Positions 55,317 to 62,102 of a stretch of DNA of 64,000 nt are shown here, piece by piece. The position numbers and the translations under genes were made by a program. The notes beneath the pieces are model-generated. The model was not told the origin of the DNA, did no database searches, and saw only the letters and a program-made list of their open reading frames with translations. The stretch lies in assembly GCF_018613715.1 (NCBI RefSeq), contig NZ_JAGGPT010000001.1:547919-611918 (forward strand), given 5' to 3'. Numbering within the stretch: the stretch's first letter is position 1; each line of letters begins with the position of its first letter. This DNA comes from Chryseobacterium sp. ISL-6 (GTDB lineage: Bacteria > Bacteroidota > Bacteroidia > Flavobacteriales > Weeksellaceae).

Positions 55317-55391
55317 ACTAACAAAGGTTTGCCGAAAGCGGGGCTAATTGCTTTGATTTTCTGTCCGAACGTAAAGCCGTAAAACGTTAGC
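55317..55391 (+). other. attC-like site 2 (imperfect palindrome)
   Basis: About 75 bp with ends ACTAACAAAGGTTTGCC and AGCCGTAAAACGTTAGC. The left and right ends pair imperfectly (CTAAC/GTTAG outermost, GG-TTTGC-like inner block). It has the same end sequences as site 1 and starts 10 nt after the stop of the preceding gene. Confidence 0.5.
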
Positions 55392-55417
55392 ACCAATACA
55401 TTCTAAAAATAGACACA

Positions 55418-56452
55418 TTGAAAAACAAGAAAATATATATTTCATTAATTGTCTTTATAGCAGTTTTTAGCTCAATTGCTTTTTTGATGGGATATCGAAT
55501 TCCACAATGGGACAAACACAGAGATTGGGTTTTTATGCCCGAAAATAAAGATCCCTTTTTTGAAATTGAAAAAACAGACATAAAGACAGATTTTGTGCTG
55601 CATATACCCAATGGTAAAGGCTATATTTTGTTATTGAAAAACGGCGATTTTATAACCGTAACTGCTATTACAGAAAAAGGAAAAATAATTAAACGATTCC
55701 CGAAAACAAAAGACTTTTACATAGATTCCCTTAACCAAAGATTTATTTTTTCTAAGGAAATTTATAAGAGTGATGACCATTTAAAAAAACAATTAATAAG
55801 TTATCGTTTTACGGATTATCAGAAGCAAGAAAATCGGGAACTCAACGATTTTATTATAGAAGAAACGCAAGCTGAATTTTTAAAAAGAAAAGGCTATTCT
55901 ATAAAGGATTTCCTTAAGGATAATGAAAAAAAAGAGTTAGACAGTCTTTATCTAAAGGAAAAAACAAAAGAAGCCAATTTCTACAAAACACTCTACCCTG
56001 TAACCAAAGTATCAATAGCATATGAAGCGTTGGACACAGAATTCTATACCAATAAAAATGGACAACTATATACCGTTGAAGAAACGAAAGTAAAGACAAA
56101 TAATATTGAAGATGTTTGGAACAGTCTCTACTTACTTTTCCCCAATTACAAAAAAAAAATGAGTGTACAAACGCTTACCAAAAATATGAATACCTATGTG
56201 AAAACAGACGAACCAACCATAGAAAGTAATTTTATTCATACACATTATCTACGTGTTTCTTTCAGGCAGCACCATATAAATTATTTCAGCATTCCTTTTG
56301 GAACTAAAAATTTTAACTTTAAATATAAAGAGAGAACATTGGCCTACCCAGAACAATTGAATATTCCTAAAAATGATATGGATACACTCGCTTGTATCAT
56401 TGACAATACCTTGTACAGGATATACCCAAAAACAAATAAAATTAAAAAATGA
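55418..56452 (+). CDS. Hypothetical membrane-anchored protein
   Basis: Unrecognised 344-residue protein with an uncleaved N-terminal hydrophobic segment (about 5-25: IYISLIVFIAVFSSIAFLM) and a long polar domain rich in lysine and tyrosine. The start codon is TTG at 55418, 27 nt after the end of attC-like site 2, so it could be the gene of a second cassette. No attC-like site follows it. No known domain. Confidence 0.68.
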   Translation: MKNKKIYISLIVFIAVFSSIAFLMGYRIPQWDKHRDWVFMPENKDPFFEIEKTDIKTDFVLHIPNGKGYILLLKNGDFITVTAITEKGKIIKRFPKTKDFYIDSLNQRFIFSKEIYKSDDHLKKQLISYRFTDYQKQENRELNDFIIEETQAEFLKRKGYSIKDFLKDNEKKELDSLYLKEKTKEANFYKTLYPVTKVSIAYEALDTEFYTNKNGQLYTVEETKVKTNNIEDVWNSLYLLFPNYKKKMSVQTLTKNMNTYVKTDEPTIESNFIHTHYLRVSFRQHHINYFSIPFGTKNFNFKYKERTLAYPEQLNIPKNDMDTLACIIDNTLYRIYPKTNKIKK

Positions 56453-56529
56453 AAGAGCAAAGTGTCATCTCTTTCCGACTTGTATAACCAATTTACTCTT
56501 CAAGCATTGAAAATGGTTTAATTCAATAC

Positions 56530-56549
56530 TTTATGATTACGATCATAAA
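56530..56549. promoter_or_regulatory. Module A operator palindrome
   Basis: TTTATGATTACGATCATAAA has 8-bp arms with spacer TACG. It is followed after 19 nt by TAAATTTG (56569-56576), so the palindrome lies on the -33 region. It is identical to the copy at 58069. Confidence 0.65.
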
Positions 56550-56568
56550 CCAACTTAAAATCTGTTAT

Positions 56569-56715
56569 TAAATTTGAAATGGAAAGTATTCCGATAATAA
56601 TTCATCATTTTTACAGTTGAGCTTCTCTCCAACGGGAAGCTTTTTTAGAATACTTTTTTAGATCTTTTTAATATTACTGGATAGGAGTCTTTCGCAATTG
56701 AAGGACTCCTTTTTT
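56569..56715 (+). ncRNA. Module A: candidate small RNA with two terminators
   Basis: Promoter element TAAATTTG is followed by hairpin SL1 (GCTTCTC/GGGAAGC, 56621-56640, then T6). A second hairpin SL2 (GGAGTCTTTC/GAAGGACTCC, 56684-56709, then T6) follows 44 nt later. There is no coding potential. It is one of four modules in 4 kb that share order and spacing. Confidence 0.5.
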
Positions 56716-56725
56716 AATTTAAAAA

Positions 56726-56751
56726 ATCCCAAACCAAGGTCAGGGATAAAA
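56726..56751 (-). terminator. Minus-strand terminator after the DUF5648 remnant
   Basis: ATCCC/GGGAT with an inner ACC/GGT; a T-run follows on the minus strand. Confidence 0.55.
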
Positions 56752-56779
56752 TTTCAAATGGGATATTTAAATGGGACCA

Positions 56780-56964
56780 TTATTTTACTGCATAAAATGC
56801 AACTCCTTCATATGTCCAGCCATTTCCGCCCCATCCTAGTTCATTAAGATTTGTTGTATAAAAATGACCATTCTTTGAAGATCACTTGAAGTTTTAAATG
56901 CTACCCCCTCATAAAACCAATCGTGCTGACCAATCGGAAATGTAAGTATAAGTATTTTTCTCAT
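56780..56964 (-). pseudogene. DUF5648-domain fragment, frameshifted
   Basis: Two pieces of one DUF5648-like repeat lie in different frames on the minus strand. The first begins at the ATG at 56964 and includes GQHDWFYEGVAFK. The second ends at 56780 with NGHFYTTNLNELGWGGNG, then WTYEGVAFYAVK. The HFYTT and WxYEGVAFYA elements are typical of the domain. It lacks the start of a normal protein and is interrupted, so it is a decaying remnant. A terminator follows at 56726-56751. Confidence 0.65.
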
Positions 56965-56990
56965 GTAATAGAATATGTAATTTAAATAAA

Positions 56991-57010
56991 AAGGCTGCTA
57001 ATGCAGCCTT
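56991..57010 (-). terminator. Terminator after small lipoprotein gene
   Basis: Perfect 8-bp stem AAGGCTGC/GCAGCCTT with loop TAAT; a T-run follows on the minus strand. Confidence 0.8.
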
Positions 57011-57013
57011 ATA

Positions 57014-57322
57014 TTATTTCATTTCTGCTAAAATAATTGTCTTTATTTTATTATATGAATAGTTTAATTTTTCAATTTCTTCTTTTTTGTTAATAATATT
57101 AAAAGTTTTAATTTTCTCTTTTTTTATTAATGAATTAAAATCATCATATGAATAAACCTTACTTCCAATTAAAACAATAGTTTGTTCATTTTGCTTTTTT
57201 TTAAGATCAGAAATCATATTTCTTTGGTCTCCATAATCCGGACTATAATCAATAATAGGCTGGCTAACTGTTTTACTACAACCGCAACATATCATCAAAG
57301 AGAATAAAATAAAATTTTTCAT
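57014..57322 (-). CDS. Small hypothetical lipoprotein
   Basis: Lipoprotein-like product of 102 residues. The signal is MKNFILFSLMICCGC, with the lipid site at cysteine 13 or 15. A lysine-rich helical part contains VLIGSKVYSYDDFNSLIKKE and a C-terminal KLNYSYNKIKTIILAEMK. No domain was recognised. It has its own terminator. The 240 nt upstream hold no convincing gene, only a weak 22-residue frame at 57339-57407 on the same strand. Confidence 0.65.
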   Translation of the reverse strand: MKNFILFSLMICCGCSKTVSQPIIDYSPDYGDQRNMISDLKKKQNEQTIVLIGSKVYSYDDFNSLIKKEKIKTFNIINKKEEIEKLNYSYNKIKTIILAEMK

Positions 57323-57563
57323 ATTTTCAAAATTAAGACTAATAATTACCTTCTCCTAAACAAATAACTAGGACTCCAATACAATTTGTAATGGTTAATG
57401 TTCTCATAGGTTTTAGTTTTTTATTAAACTTAAATATATACAATTTGTATGACTCAATGATTTACAATTATTTATCCGTATTATTTGGCTAAAATTTAAT
57501 CAGATAAGGTAATTGTTTTGAATTATTGGTTGCATTATTACCTGTTTTTTATATTTTTAAATA

Positions 57564-58025
57564 ATGCAATCAATACTTAAAGAAGACGTTTTTTCTGCAC
57601 CCCGATGGCAAAAAACTATATACCGCTTCGTAAGCCTTTTAATGTTAATATTGGGAGGGTATGTGCTCACGATAAAAAATGTTGGATGGATTATCTTTTT
57701 AGCCCCCTTTATTTTTCTAATTGCCGTTTCAATGTTTATCTATACCCGGGTAAAACTTATTATTTCGAATGACGGTGTACGTTTTGTTGGTGGTCTGAAG
57801 AAACATTCTTTTTTGTGGAGTGACATTACACAAATAGATATGGTCAGGTTAGGAAAATTTAAAACACCATCAGCAACAATATATTACTCTGGCGGGAAGC
57901 TGGAATTGAATATGAGTGTATACCTTAAACCAGAGTTCAATAAAATTTTATCGCTTTTAGAAATGAAAGTTGATTCGGTTCTATTTACAGAAAATTACAA
58001 AGAGGTTCGTGGCCAGATCAGTTGA
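57564..58025 (+). CDS. Hypothetical PH-like (STM3941-type) membrane protein
   Basis: Protein of 153 residues with two closely spaced transmembrane helices (about 20-40 and 43-61), then a beta-rich PH-like domain (VKLIISNDGVRFVGGLKKHS, FLWSDITQIDMVRLG). This layout is shared by the STM3941/bPH-like family; the role is unknown. It lies alone between the minus-strand lipoprotein gene and a repeated non-coding module. Confidence 0.72.
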   Translation: MQSILKEDVFSAPRWQKTIYRFVSLLMLILGGYVLTIKNVGWIIFLAPFIFLIAVSMFIYTRVKLIISNDGVRFVGGLKKHSFLWSDITQIDMVRLGKFKTPSATIYYSGGKLELNMSVYLKPEFNKILSLLEMKVDSVLFTENYKEVRGQIS

Positions 58026-58068
58026 TATTTTTTACAGGCTTGAAGTTGAAAACACTCCAAATCAATAC

Positions 58069-58088
58069 TTTATGATTACGATCATAAA
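58069..58088. promoter_or_regulatory. Module B operator palindrome
   Basis: TTTATGATTACGATCATAAA, the same 20 bp as in module A, with TAAATTTG 19 nt downstream (58108-58115). Confidence 0.65.
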
Positions 58089-58107
58089 TAAATTTAAAAT
58101 CTGTTGC

Positions 58108-58259
58108 TAAATTTGATTTAGAAACCAGTCTAATAATAATTCATCGTTTTTTACAATCGTAGTGCTTCCCTCTTTTGGGAAGCTTTTATTTGAATAATTT
58201 TTGCAACTTATACATTTTACAGCCCCTGGAGTCTTTCAATTTCGAAAGGCTCCTTTTTT
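58108..58259 (+). ncRNA. Module B: candidate small RNA with two terminators
   Basis: TAAATTTG is followed by SL1 GCTTCCC/GGGAAGC (58164-58183, then T4) and SL2 GGAGTCTTTC/GAAAGGCTCC (58228-58253, then T6). Stems match those of module A, with base changes that keep pairing. No coding potential. Confidence 0.5.
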
Positions 58260-58265
58260 ATATGA

Positions 58266-58288
58266 AAAATCCCTCAGATTGAGGGATT
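58266..58288 (-). terminator. Terminator after the GG-leader peptide gene
   Basis: Perfect 8-bp stem AATCCCTC/GAGGGATT with a 5-nt loop; the minus strand continues into a T-run. Confidence 0.8.
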
Positions 58289-58295
58289 GTATTTA

Positions 58296-58460
58296 TTATA
58301 TTGGAACGCAATAGCAATTACAAGCAGCGTCTGGTTCTGGTCCGCAAATACCCGTGGCTTCGCAAATGAGCTTAAAGTGAGGTTTGCAAACACCATCTAT
58401 GCCTCCGCCTCCTTTAACTTGTTTTAATCCTTCTCTGGAAATTTTTTTGAAATTATTCAT
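58296..58460 (-). CDS. GG-leader, six-cysteine bacteriocin-like peptide
   Basis: Tiny gene for a 54-residue precursor. The leader MNNFKKISREGLKQVKGG ends in a double-glycine site like those cut by C39-peptidase ABC exporters. The mature part has six cysteines spaced C-x7-C-x5-C-x7-C-x-C-x-C and ends in PI. This matches the bacteriocin-like peptides annotated in Chryseobacterium. The start at 58460 is the only Met. A terminator follows 8 nt after the stop. No modifying enzyme or exporter is nearby, so processing in trans is assumed. Confidence 0.75.
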   Translation of the reverse strand: MNNFKKISREGLKQVKGGGGIDGVCKPHFKLICEATGICGPEPDAACNCYCVPI

Positions 58461-58586
58461 TGTTTTTATTTTAATTAGGTATTAAATATAAGAATTATTC
58501 TCCAACTATAGATTTAATATACAAAATATGATTACGAAAATCTACACCCTTAAATCAAACAACAAAAGTATTTACACTTTTAATAT

Positions 58587-59363
58587 TTATTTAGTTTTCA
58601 GTAAATCAACCTCTAAAAGATTATTATTATTTTTAGTTCTGTTCTTGTAATATTTTTCCATATTTCTCTTAAATTCACTGTTGCTTTTTCCATCCTGAGT
58701 CTCTATAATATCTAGACCCATCAAGTTTTTGCTGGGATTTCCTCGATATTCTTTATATAATTTCCTATACTTTTCATGATCAATGGATAGCATTTTTTTA
58801 CTGCTTGTTTTGTAACTTAAAATACCATTTAATTTTTCAATAGCAACTAATCCAAAACTATGTGTATGGGTATTATCCTCTATTTTTAAAACAAGACCGG
58901 GCAAACCATGAAATTTATAAGGGCCATCAGATATAGGAATATCCGTAGAAAACCAGGCTGTCCATATTCTTCCGGCAAAGTGTAAAGTAGCTTTTTGGGT
59001 AGAGAATTTATTAATTTCCTTCTTTTCTGAAGAAATTTTCCAATCCATTTTTCTTAAATCAGAAACTATATAAATATCACCATACAACGAGACAATTAGA
59101 GAAACATCATAGTTTGGATATTTTTTATAAACCCGGTTTTCAAAACTACTTAATTTTTCATTTTGTATTGATGCAATTGAATCATTTTTAAAATTTTGGA
59201 CATCATAAAAAATAGAGCCTTCCTTATATACATCCAGATACATTACTGCTTTTGTTGTATCATTTTTTATAGTGTCTTTAACAGACTTATATTCATATAC
59301 AAATCTATTAGATTGACAATAAACAAAATGAGATAAGAAAAATAAAAAAGCAAATAATTTCAT
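58587..59363 (-). CDS. GLPGLI-family secreted protein
   Basis: Exported protein of 258 residues with a signal peptide (1-16). It has the family motif as HGLPGLVLKIED, preceded by RIWTAWFSTDIPISDGPYKF. The GLPGLI family is specific to Bacteroidota, often multi-copy, and linked to envelope or peptide-export systems without a proven role. The length and motif position are normal. It lies upstream of, and on the same strand as, the GG-leader peptide gene, with a 126-nt gap. Confidence 0.9.
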   Translation of the reverse strand: MKLFAFLFFLSHFVYCQSNRFVYEYKSVKDTIKNDTTKAVMYLDVYKEGSIFYDVQNFKNDSIASIQNEKLSSFENRVYKKYPNYDVSLIVSLYGDIYIVSDLRKMDWKISSEKKEINKFSTQKATLHFAGRIWTAWFSTDIPISDGPYKFHGLPGLVLKIEDNTHTHSFGLVAIEKLNGILSYKTSSKKMLSIDHEKYRKLYKEYRGNPSKNLMGLDIIETQDGKSNSEFKRNMEKYYKNRTKNNNNLLEVDLLKTK

Positions 59364-59560
59364 TTTTTGTTTTTGTGAATAATGTAATAATTTTTTTCGG
59401 AAGAATTCAAACTTGTTTACCGCCTTTTTAGAAAAAATTATGTAGAATAAATATACAACATGAAACTTTAATTAAAAAAAGAATAAATAAAAAAGCACCT
59501 CTTCCCAAATGCCTTCCCATTTCCATAGAAGTTATCATTTTTTTTTGCAAATTTGTAAAA

Positions 59561-59944
59561 ATGTCAGATATGCAAAAAGAAAAATTACGTTCGCTAAGAA
59601 AGAGAAAAGGTTATACGCAACAGCAGATTGCTGATATCATTGCAACGGATGTATCTAATTACAGCAGGAAGGAAAGCGGTGACGTAAAAATCTTTAAAGA
59701 TGAATGGGAAAAGATTGCTGCTTTCCTTGAAGTCCAGGTTGATGAAATTTACGAAATGGAAGAAGCGAAAGTAATTGTTGAAAACCCTGTTTTTAATGAT
59801 AGCCCAGGTTCTTCAGGAGGTGGTAATGTGACCAATTTTAATAATGATGTGAGTATTTCAGTCATAAAAAATTTACAGGATTATATAGCTCTTTTAAAAG
59901 AGGAAAACGATAAACTGAAACAACAGATAGGATCAGGAAAATAA
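59561..59944 (+). CDS. XRE-family HTH regulator with coiled-coil tail
   Basis: Regulator of 127 residues. The XRE HTH (about 8-65) contains GYTQQQIADIIATDVSNYSR, followed by a spacer with SPGSSGGGN and a C-terminal coiled coil (SVIKNLQDYIALLKEENDKL) that should dimerise the protein. It is a lone regulator without an obvious partner, sitting next to the repeated small-RNA-like modules. The start is the ATG at 59561; Met4 at 59570 is possible. Five ATAA repeats follow immediately at the stop. Confidence 0.87.
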   Translation: MSDMQKEKLRSLRKRKGYTQQQIADIIATDVSNYSRKESGDVKIFKDEWEKIAAFLEVQVDEIYEMEEAKVIVENPVFNDSPGSSGGGNVTNFNNDVSISVIKNLQDYIALLKEENDKLKQQIGSGK

Positions 59945-59961
59945 ATAAATAAATAAATAAA

Positions 59962-59993
59962 AAATCATCTCCGAAACGGGATGATTTTTTTTT
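59962..59993 (+). terminator. Terminator after XRE gene
   Basis: Stem AAATCATC/GATGATTT with loop TCCGAAACGG, followed by a T-run. Confidence 0.85.
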
Positions 59994-60193
59994 ATTAATA
60001 TGCTCTCTTATTTCTGCTATTTTCATTTCGAAAAATTGGCACAAGTAAAACTTGTATTTTCATGGAATTCATGCATTAAAAGCGCTAAAAACAACCACAT
60101 ACCACATATAAAAATAATCAATTATTATTGAGAATAATAATTACAATAACGAATTATATGATTATTATTAACAATAATATCAAAATTTATTAC

Positions 60194-60322
60194 TATATTT
60201 ACAATGTAATAAAAATTTACATTCCATTTTGCACATTTACTTCCCTATTTTGGGAAGTTTATAATACCTTTAAAATTCATAATAAGCGTAGGAGTCTTTC
60301 AATTTAGAAAGGCTCCTTTTTT
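60194..60322 (+). ncRNA. Module C: degenerate copy of the small-RNA module
   Basis: The element TATATTTA (60194-60201) is followed by SL1 ACTTCCC/GGGAAGT (60239-60258) and SL2 GGAGTCTTTC/GAAAGGCTCC (60291-60316, then T6). The outer pair of SL1 is changed from G-C to A-T on both sides. The upstream palindrome is decayed to an AT-rich inverted repeat (about 60154-60182). Confidence 0.45.
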
Positions 60323-60367
60323 ATTTAGCTAATTGATAGGATCTGGTTTAAAAATGTTAAACAAATC

Positions 60368-60387
60368 TTTATGATTACGATCATATA
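60368..60387. promoter_or_regulatory. Module D operator palindrome
   Basis: TTTATGATTACGATCATATA, one arm mismatch compared with modules A and B, followed by TACTTTTA (60408-60415) at the same distance. Confidence 0.6.
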
Positions 60388-60407
60388 ATTGATATACAAA
60401 TACTTAT

Positions 60408-60550
60408 TACTTTTAAGGGGAAAACTAATAATCAAGCATCACTTATTATTTTATTGCTTCCCTTGATCCGGGAAGCTTTTGTTTGAGACACTTTTTTTAG
60501 ATCTTATCATATTATAGCCACTGGAACCCTCTGAATGGAGGGTTTTCTTT
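60408..60550 (+). ncRNA. Module D: candidate small RNA with two terminators
   Basis: SL1 GCTTCCC/GGGAAGC (60456-60476) is conserved. SL2 has a different sequence, AACCCTC/GAGGGTT (60525-60544), but the same position and a following T-rich tail, so structure rather than sequence is kept. Confidence 0.5.
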
Positions 60551-60561
60551 TAAACAAAAAA

Positions 60562-60581
60562 TCCCCAACCGAAGTTGAGGA
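60562..60581 (-). terminator. Minus-strand terminator with no clear gene
   Basis: Stem TCCCCAAC/GTTGAGGA with a short loop; a six-T run follows on the minus strand. In modules A and B the equivalent hairpin ends a minus-strand gene. Confidence 0.65.
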
Positions 60582-60587
60582 TAAAAA

Positions 60588-60677
60588 CTAATAACCATGA
60601 AAACTCAAATTAAACATGAGTTGTGTTCTTACATTGAAATATTGTGCCAAGAATTGAGACAATACAAACTTTAACAT
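60588..60677 (-). CDS. Doubtful short minus-strand ORF before terminator
   Basis: A 29-residue frame (MLKFVLSQFLAQYFNVRTQL, continuing nine residues) stops 6 nt before the terminator at 60562-60581. It is listed only because a terminator needs a transcript. It has no leader motif, no cysteine and no homologue in mind. It could equally be a non-coding transcript. Confidence 0.2.
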   Translation of the reverse strand: MLKFVLSQFLAQYFNVRTQLMFNLSFHGY

Positions 60678-60720
60678 AATTTTAATAGTTTTATACTCCC
60701 CTTTCCTGTTGATTGTAATT

Positions 60721-60750
60721 TTGTACAAGTATATTTTTGAATTAAATTTG
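60721..60750 (+). promoter_or_regulatory. Bacteroidota-type promoter of the phosphodiesterase gene
   Basis: TTG at 60721-60723, a 19-nt spacer, and TAAATTTG at 60743-60750. A palindrome ATTGATCAAT (60762-60771) lies in the leader. Confidence 0.65.
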
Positions 60751-60793
60751 TACTTGCATTGATTGATCAATTCTCAATACAACGATACTCTAT

Positions 60794-61736
60794 ATGATAA
60801 AATATTTCTTTAATCTGACTATCTTTTTGTCGGCAGCTGTTTGTTCAGCACAGAATAGTTTTAAAGTGATTCCACTGGGAACTTATGGTGGTGGTGATGA
60901 AAGTAATTTATCCAGTTATATGGCTGCTCCGGTAAATTCTGAAAACTATATAGCGCTTGATGCCGGAACGATACGTTCAGGAATTGAAAAAGCCATACAG
61001 AAAGGAAATTTTAAACAAAGCTCTGCATCGCAGGTTATGCAACAAAATATCAAGGGATACCTGATTTCTCATGCACACCTCGATCATGTAAGCGGAATGA
61101 TCTTAAATAGTCCGGATGATACAAAAAAGTCTGTGTATACCCTTCCTAGGGAAAATCATTACAGATAAATATTTCTCATGGGAAAGCTGGGCCAACTTTA
61201 CCGATTCCGGTGAAGCTCCCCGGTTAAGCAAATATAAGATGGTAAGTCTTGAGGATGGTAAGGAAATACCGATCACTGATACCGAAATGTATGTGACTGC
61301 ATTTCCGCTAAGTCATGTCAATCCATATGAGAGTACAGCTTTTCTCGTAAGACATGATGGTGATTATCTTTTATATTTAGGAGATACCGGAAGCGATCTT
61401 ATAGAAAAAAGCAATAAACTTGAAAATTTATGGAAACAGATTGCTCCTTATATTAATGAGCAAAAATTAAAGGGAATTCTAATAGAGGTTTCCTTCCCTA
61501 ATGAACAGCCTGACAAATCTTTATTTGGCCACCTTACTCCAAAATTACTGGAACAGGAACTAAATACTCTGAACGGATTCTGTAAGCCAGGAAAACTGCA
61601 TCACGTTCCTGTCATTATTACCCATCTGAAACCTGTAGATGACCATATTGAAAAAATCAAGAAGCAGCTGAAAGAAAAAAATGCTCTGGGAATCAAGTAT
61701 ATTTTCCCTGTACAAGGGGAAAAAATCACTTTATAA
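60794..61736 (+). pseudogene. Class II 3',5'-cyclic-nucleotide phosphodiesterase, frameshifted
   Basis: Secreted metallo-beta-lactamase-fold cAMP phosphodiesterase of the CpdP/PDE1 class. Frame 1 (from 60794) has a signal peptide, VIPLGTYGGGDESNLSSY and the metal motif SHAHLDHVSGM, and ends after VYTLPRENHYR at 61168. The rest continues in the +1 frame from about 61150, with KIITDKYFSWESWANFTDSG, PLSHVNPYESTAFL, YLGDTGSD and FGHLTP, to a normal C-terminus at 61736. All metal ligands are present across both frames, so this is a recent frameshift, a small deletion, or a sequencing error near 61140-61155. The promoter is intact. Confidence 0.85.
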
Positions 61737-61778
61737 GGAGATATAACCAAATACTTAACATCCTATTATATAATTCAT

Positions 61779-61786
61779 TACATTTG
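61779..61786 (+). promoter_or_regulatory. -7 element (TACATTTG) of GG-peptide gene 1
   Basis: Exact TAnnTTTG match 24 nt before the ATG. The second gene has TAAATTTA (62070-62077) at a similar distance. Confidence 0.5.
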
Positions 61787-61810
61787 TTTTACAACTAAAA
61801 ACAATGTACT

Positions 61811-61987
61811 ATGAAAAACAATTTGAAATCATTAGAAAGAAATCAGTTAAAAGTAATTAATGGTGGCGTACCCGCATGTCCTGAGAATCTGGAATGTGGC
61901 CCTGGAAAATGCTGCATCAATGGTGGCTGCCGTCCTATATCAGAGGCGGGACCCAATGGATTATGTATGGCACCACCAATCGAATAG
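61811..61987 (+). CDS. GG-leader peptide with cystine-knot-like spacing, copy 1
   Basis: Precursor of 58 residues. The leader MKNNLKSLERNQLKVINGG ends in double glycine. The mature part starts VPACPENLECGPGKCC and has six cysteines (positions 23, 29, 34, 35, 40, 52) spaced 5-4-0-4-11. This falls inside the inhibitor-cystine-knot consensus CX3-7CX3-8CX0-7CX1-4CX4-13C. The start is the ATG after the sequence AACAATGTACT, shared with copy 2. It is probably exported and leader-cleaved by a C39-type ABC transporter encoded elsewhere; activity unknown. Confidence 0.75.
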   Translation: MKNNLKSLERNQLKVINGGVPACPENLECGPGKCCINGGCRPISEAGPNGLCMAPPIE

Positions 61988-61995
61988 AATTTTTT

Positions 61996-62030
61996 CAAAC
62001 GGCAAAGAATAATCATATTCTTGTCGTTTG
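61996..62030 (+). terminator. Hairpin after GG-peptide gene 1
   Basis: CAAACGGCAAAGAAT pairs with ATTCTTGTCGTTTG with one bulge; the tail ATTATTA is only weakly T-rich. Confidence 0.5.
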
Positions 62031-62102
62031 ATTATTAGATGATATAGGCAATGCTATCTCATCTTCATGTAAATTTAATTATATCCAAAAAAACAATGTA
62101 CT

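Noticed and set aside
57339-57407. 22-residue minus-strand frame (MRTLTITNCIGVLVICLGEG...) before the small lipoprotein gene
   Set aside because: It has two cysteines and a hydrophobic core, but no leader motif, no promoter match and no paralogue in the window.
59941-59960. Five tandem ATAA repeats as a phase-variation tract
   Set aside because: They begin at the stop codon of the XRE gene and lie before its terminator, so slippage would not change the protein except by a few residues.
61140-61160. Programmed +1 frameshift in the phosphodiesterase gene
   Set aside because: CTTCCTAGGG resembles known +1 sites only loosely, there is no stimulatory stop codon or structure, and the family is not known for recoding; mutation or read error is simpler.
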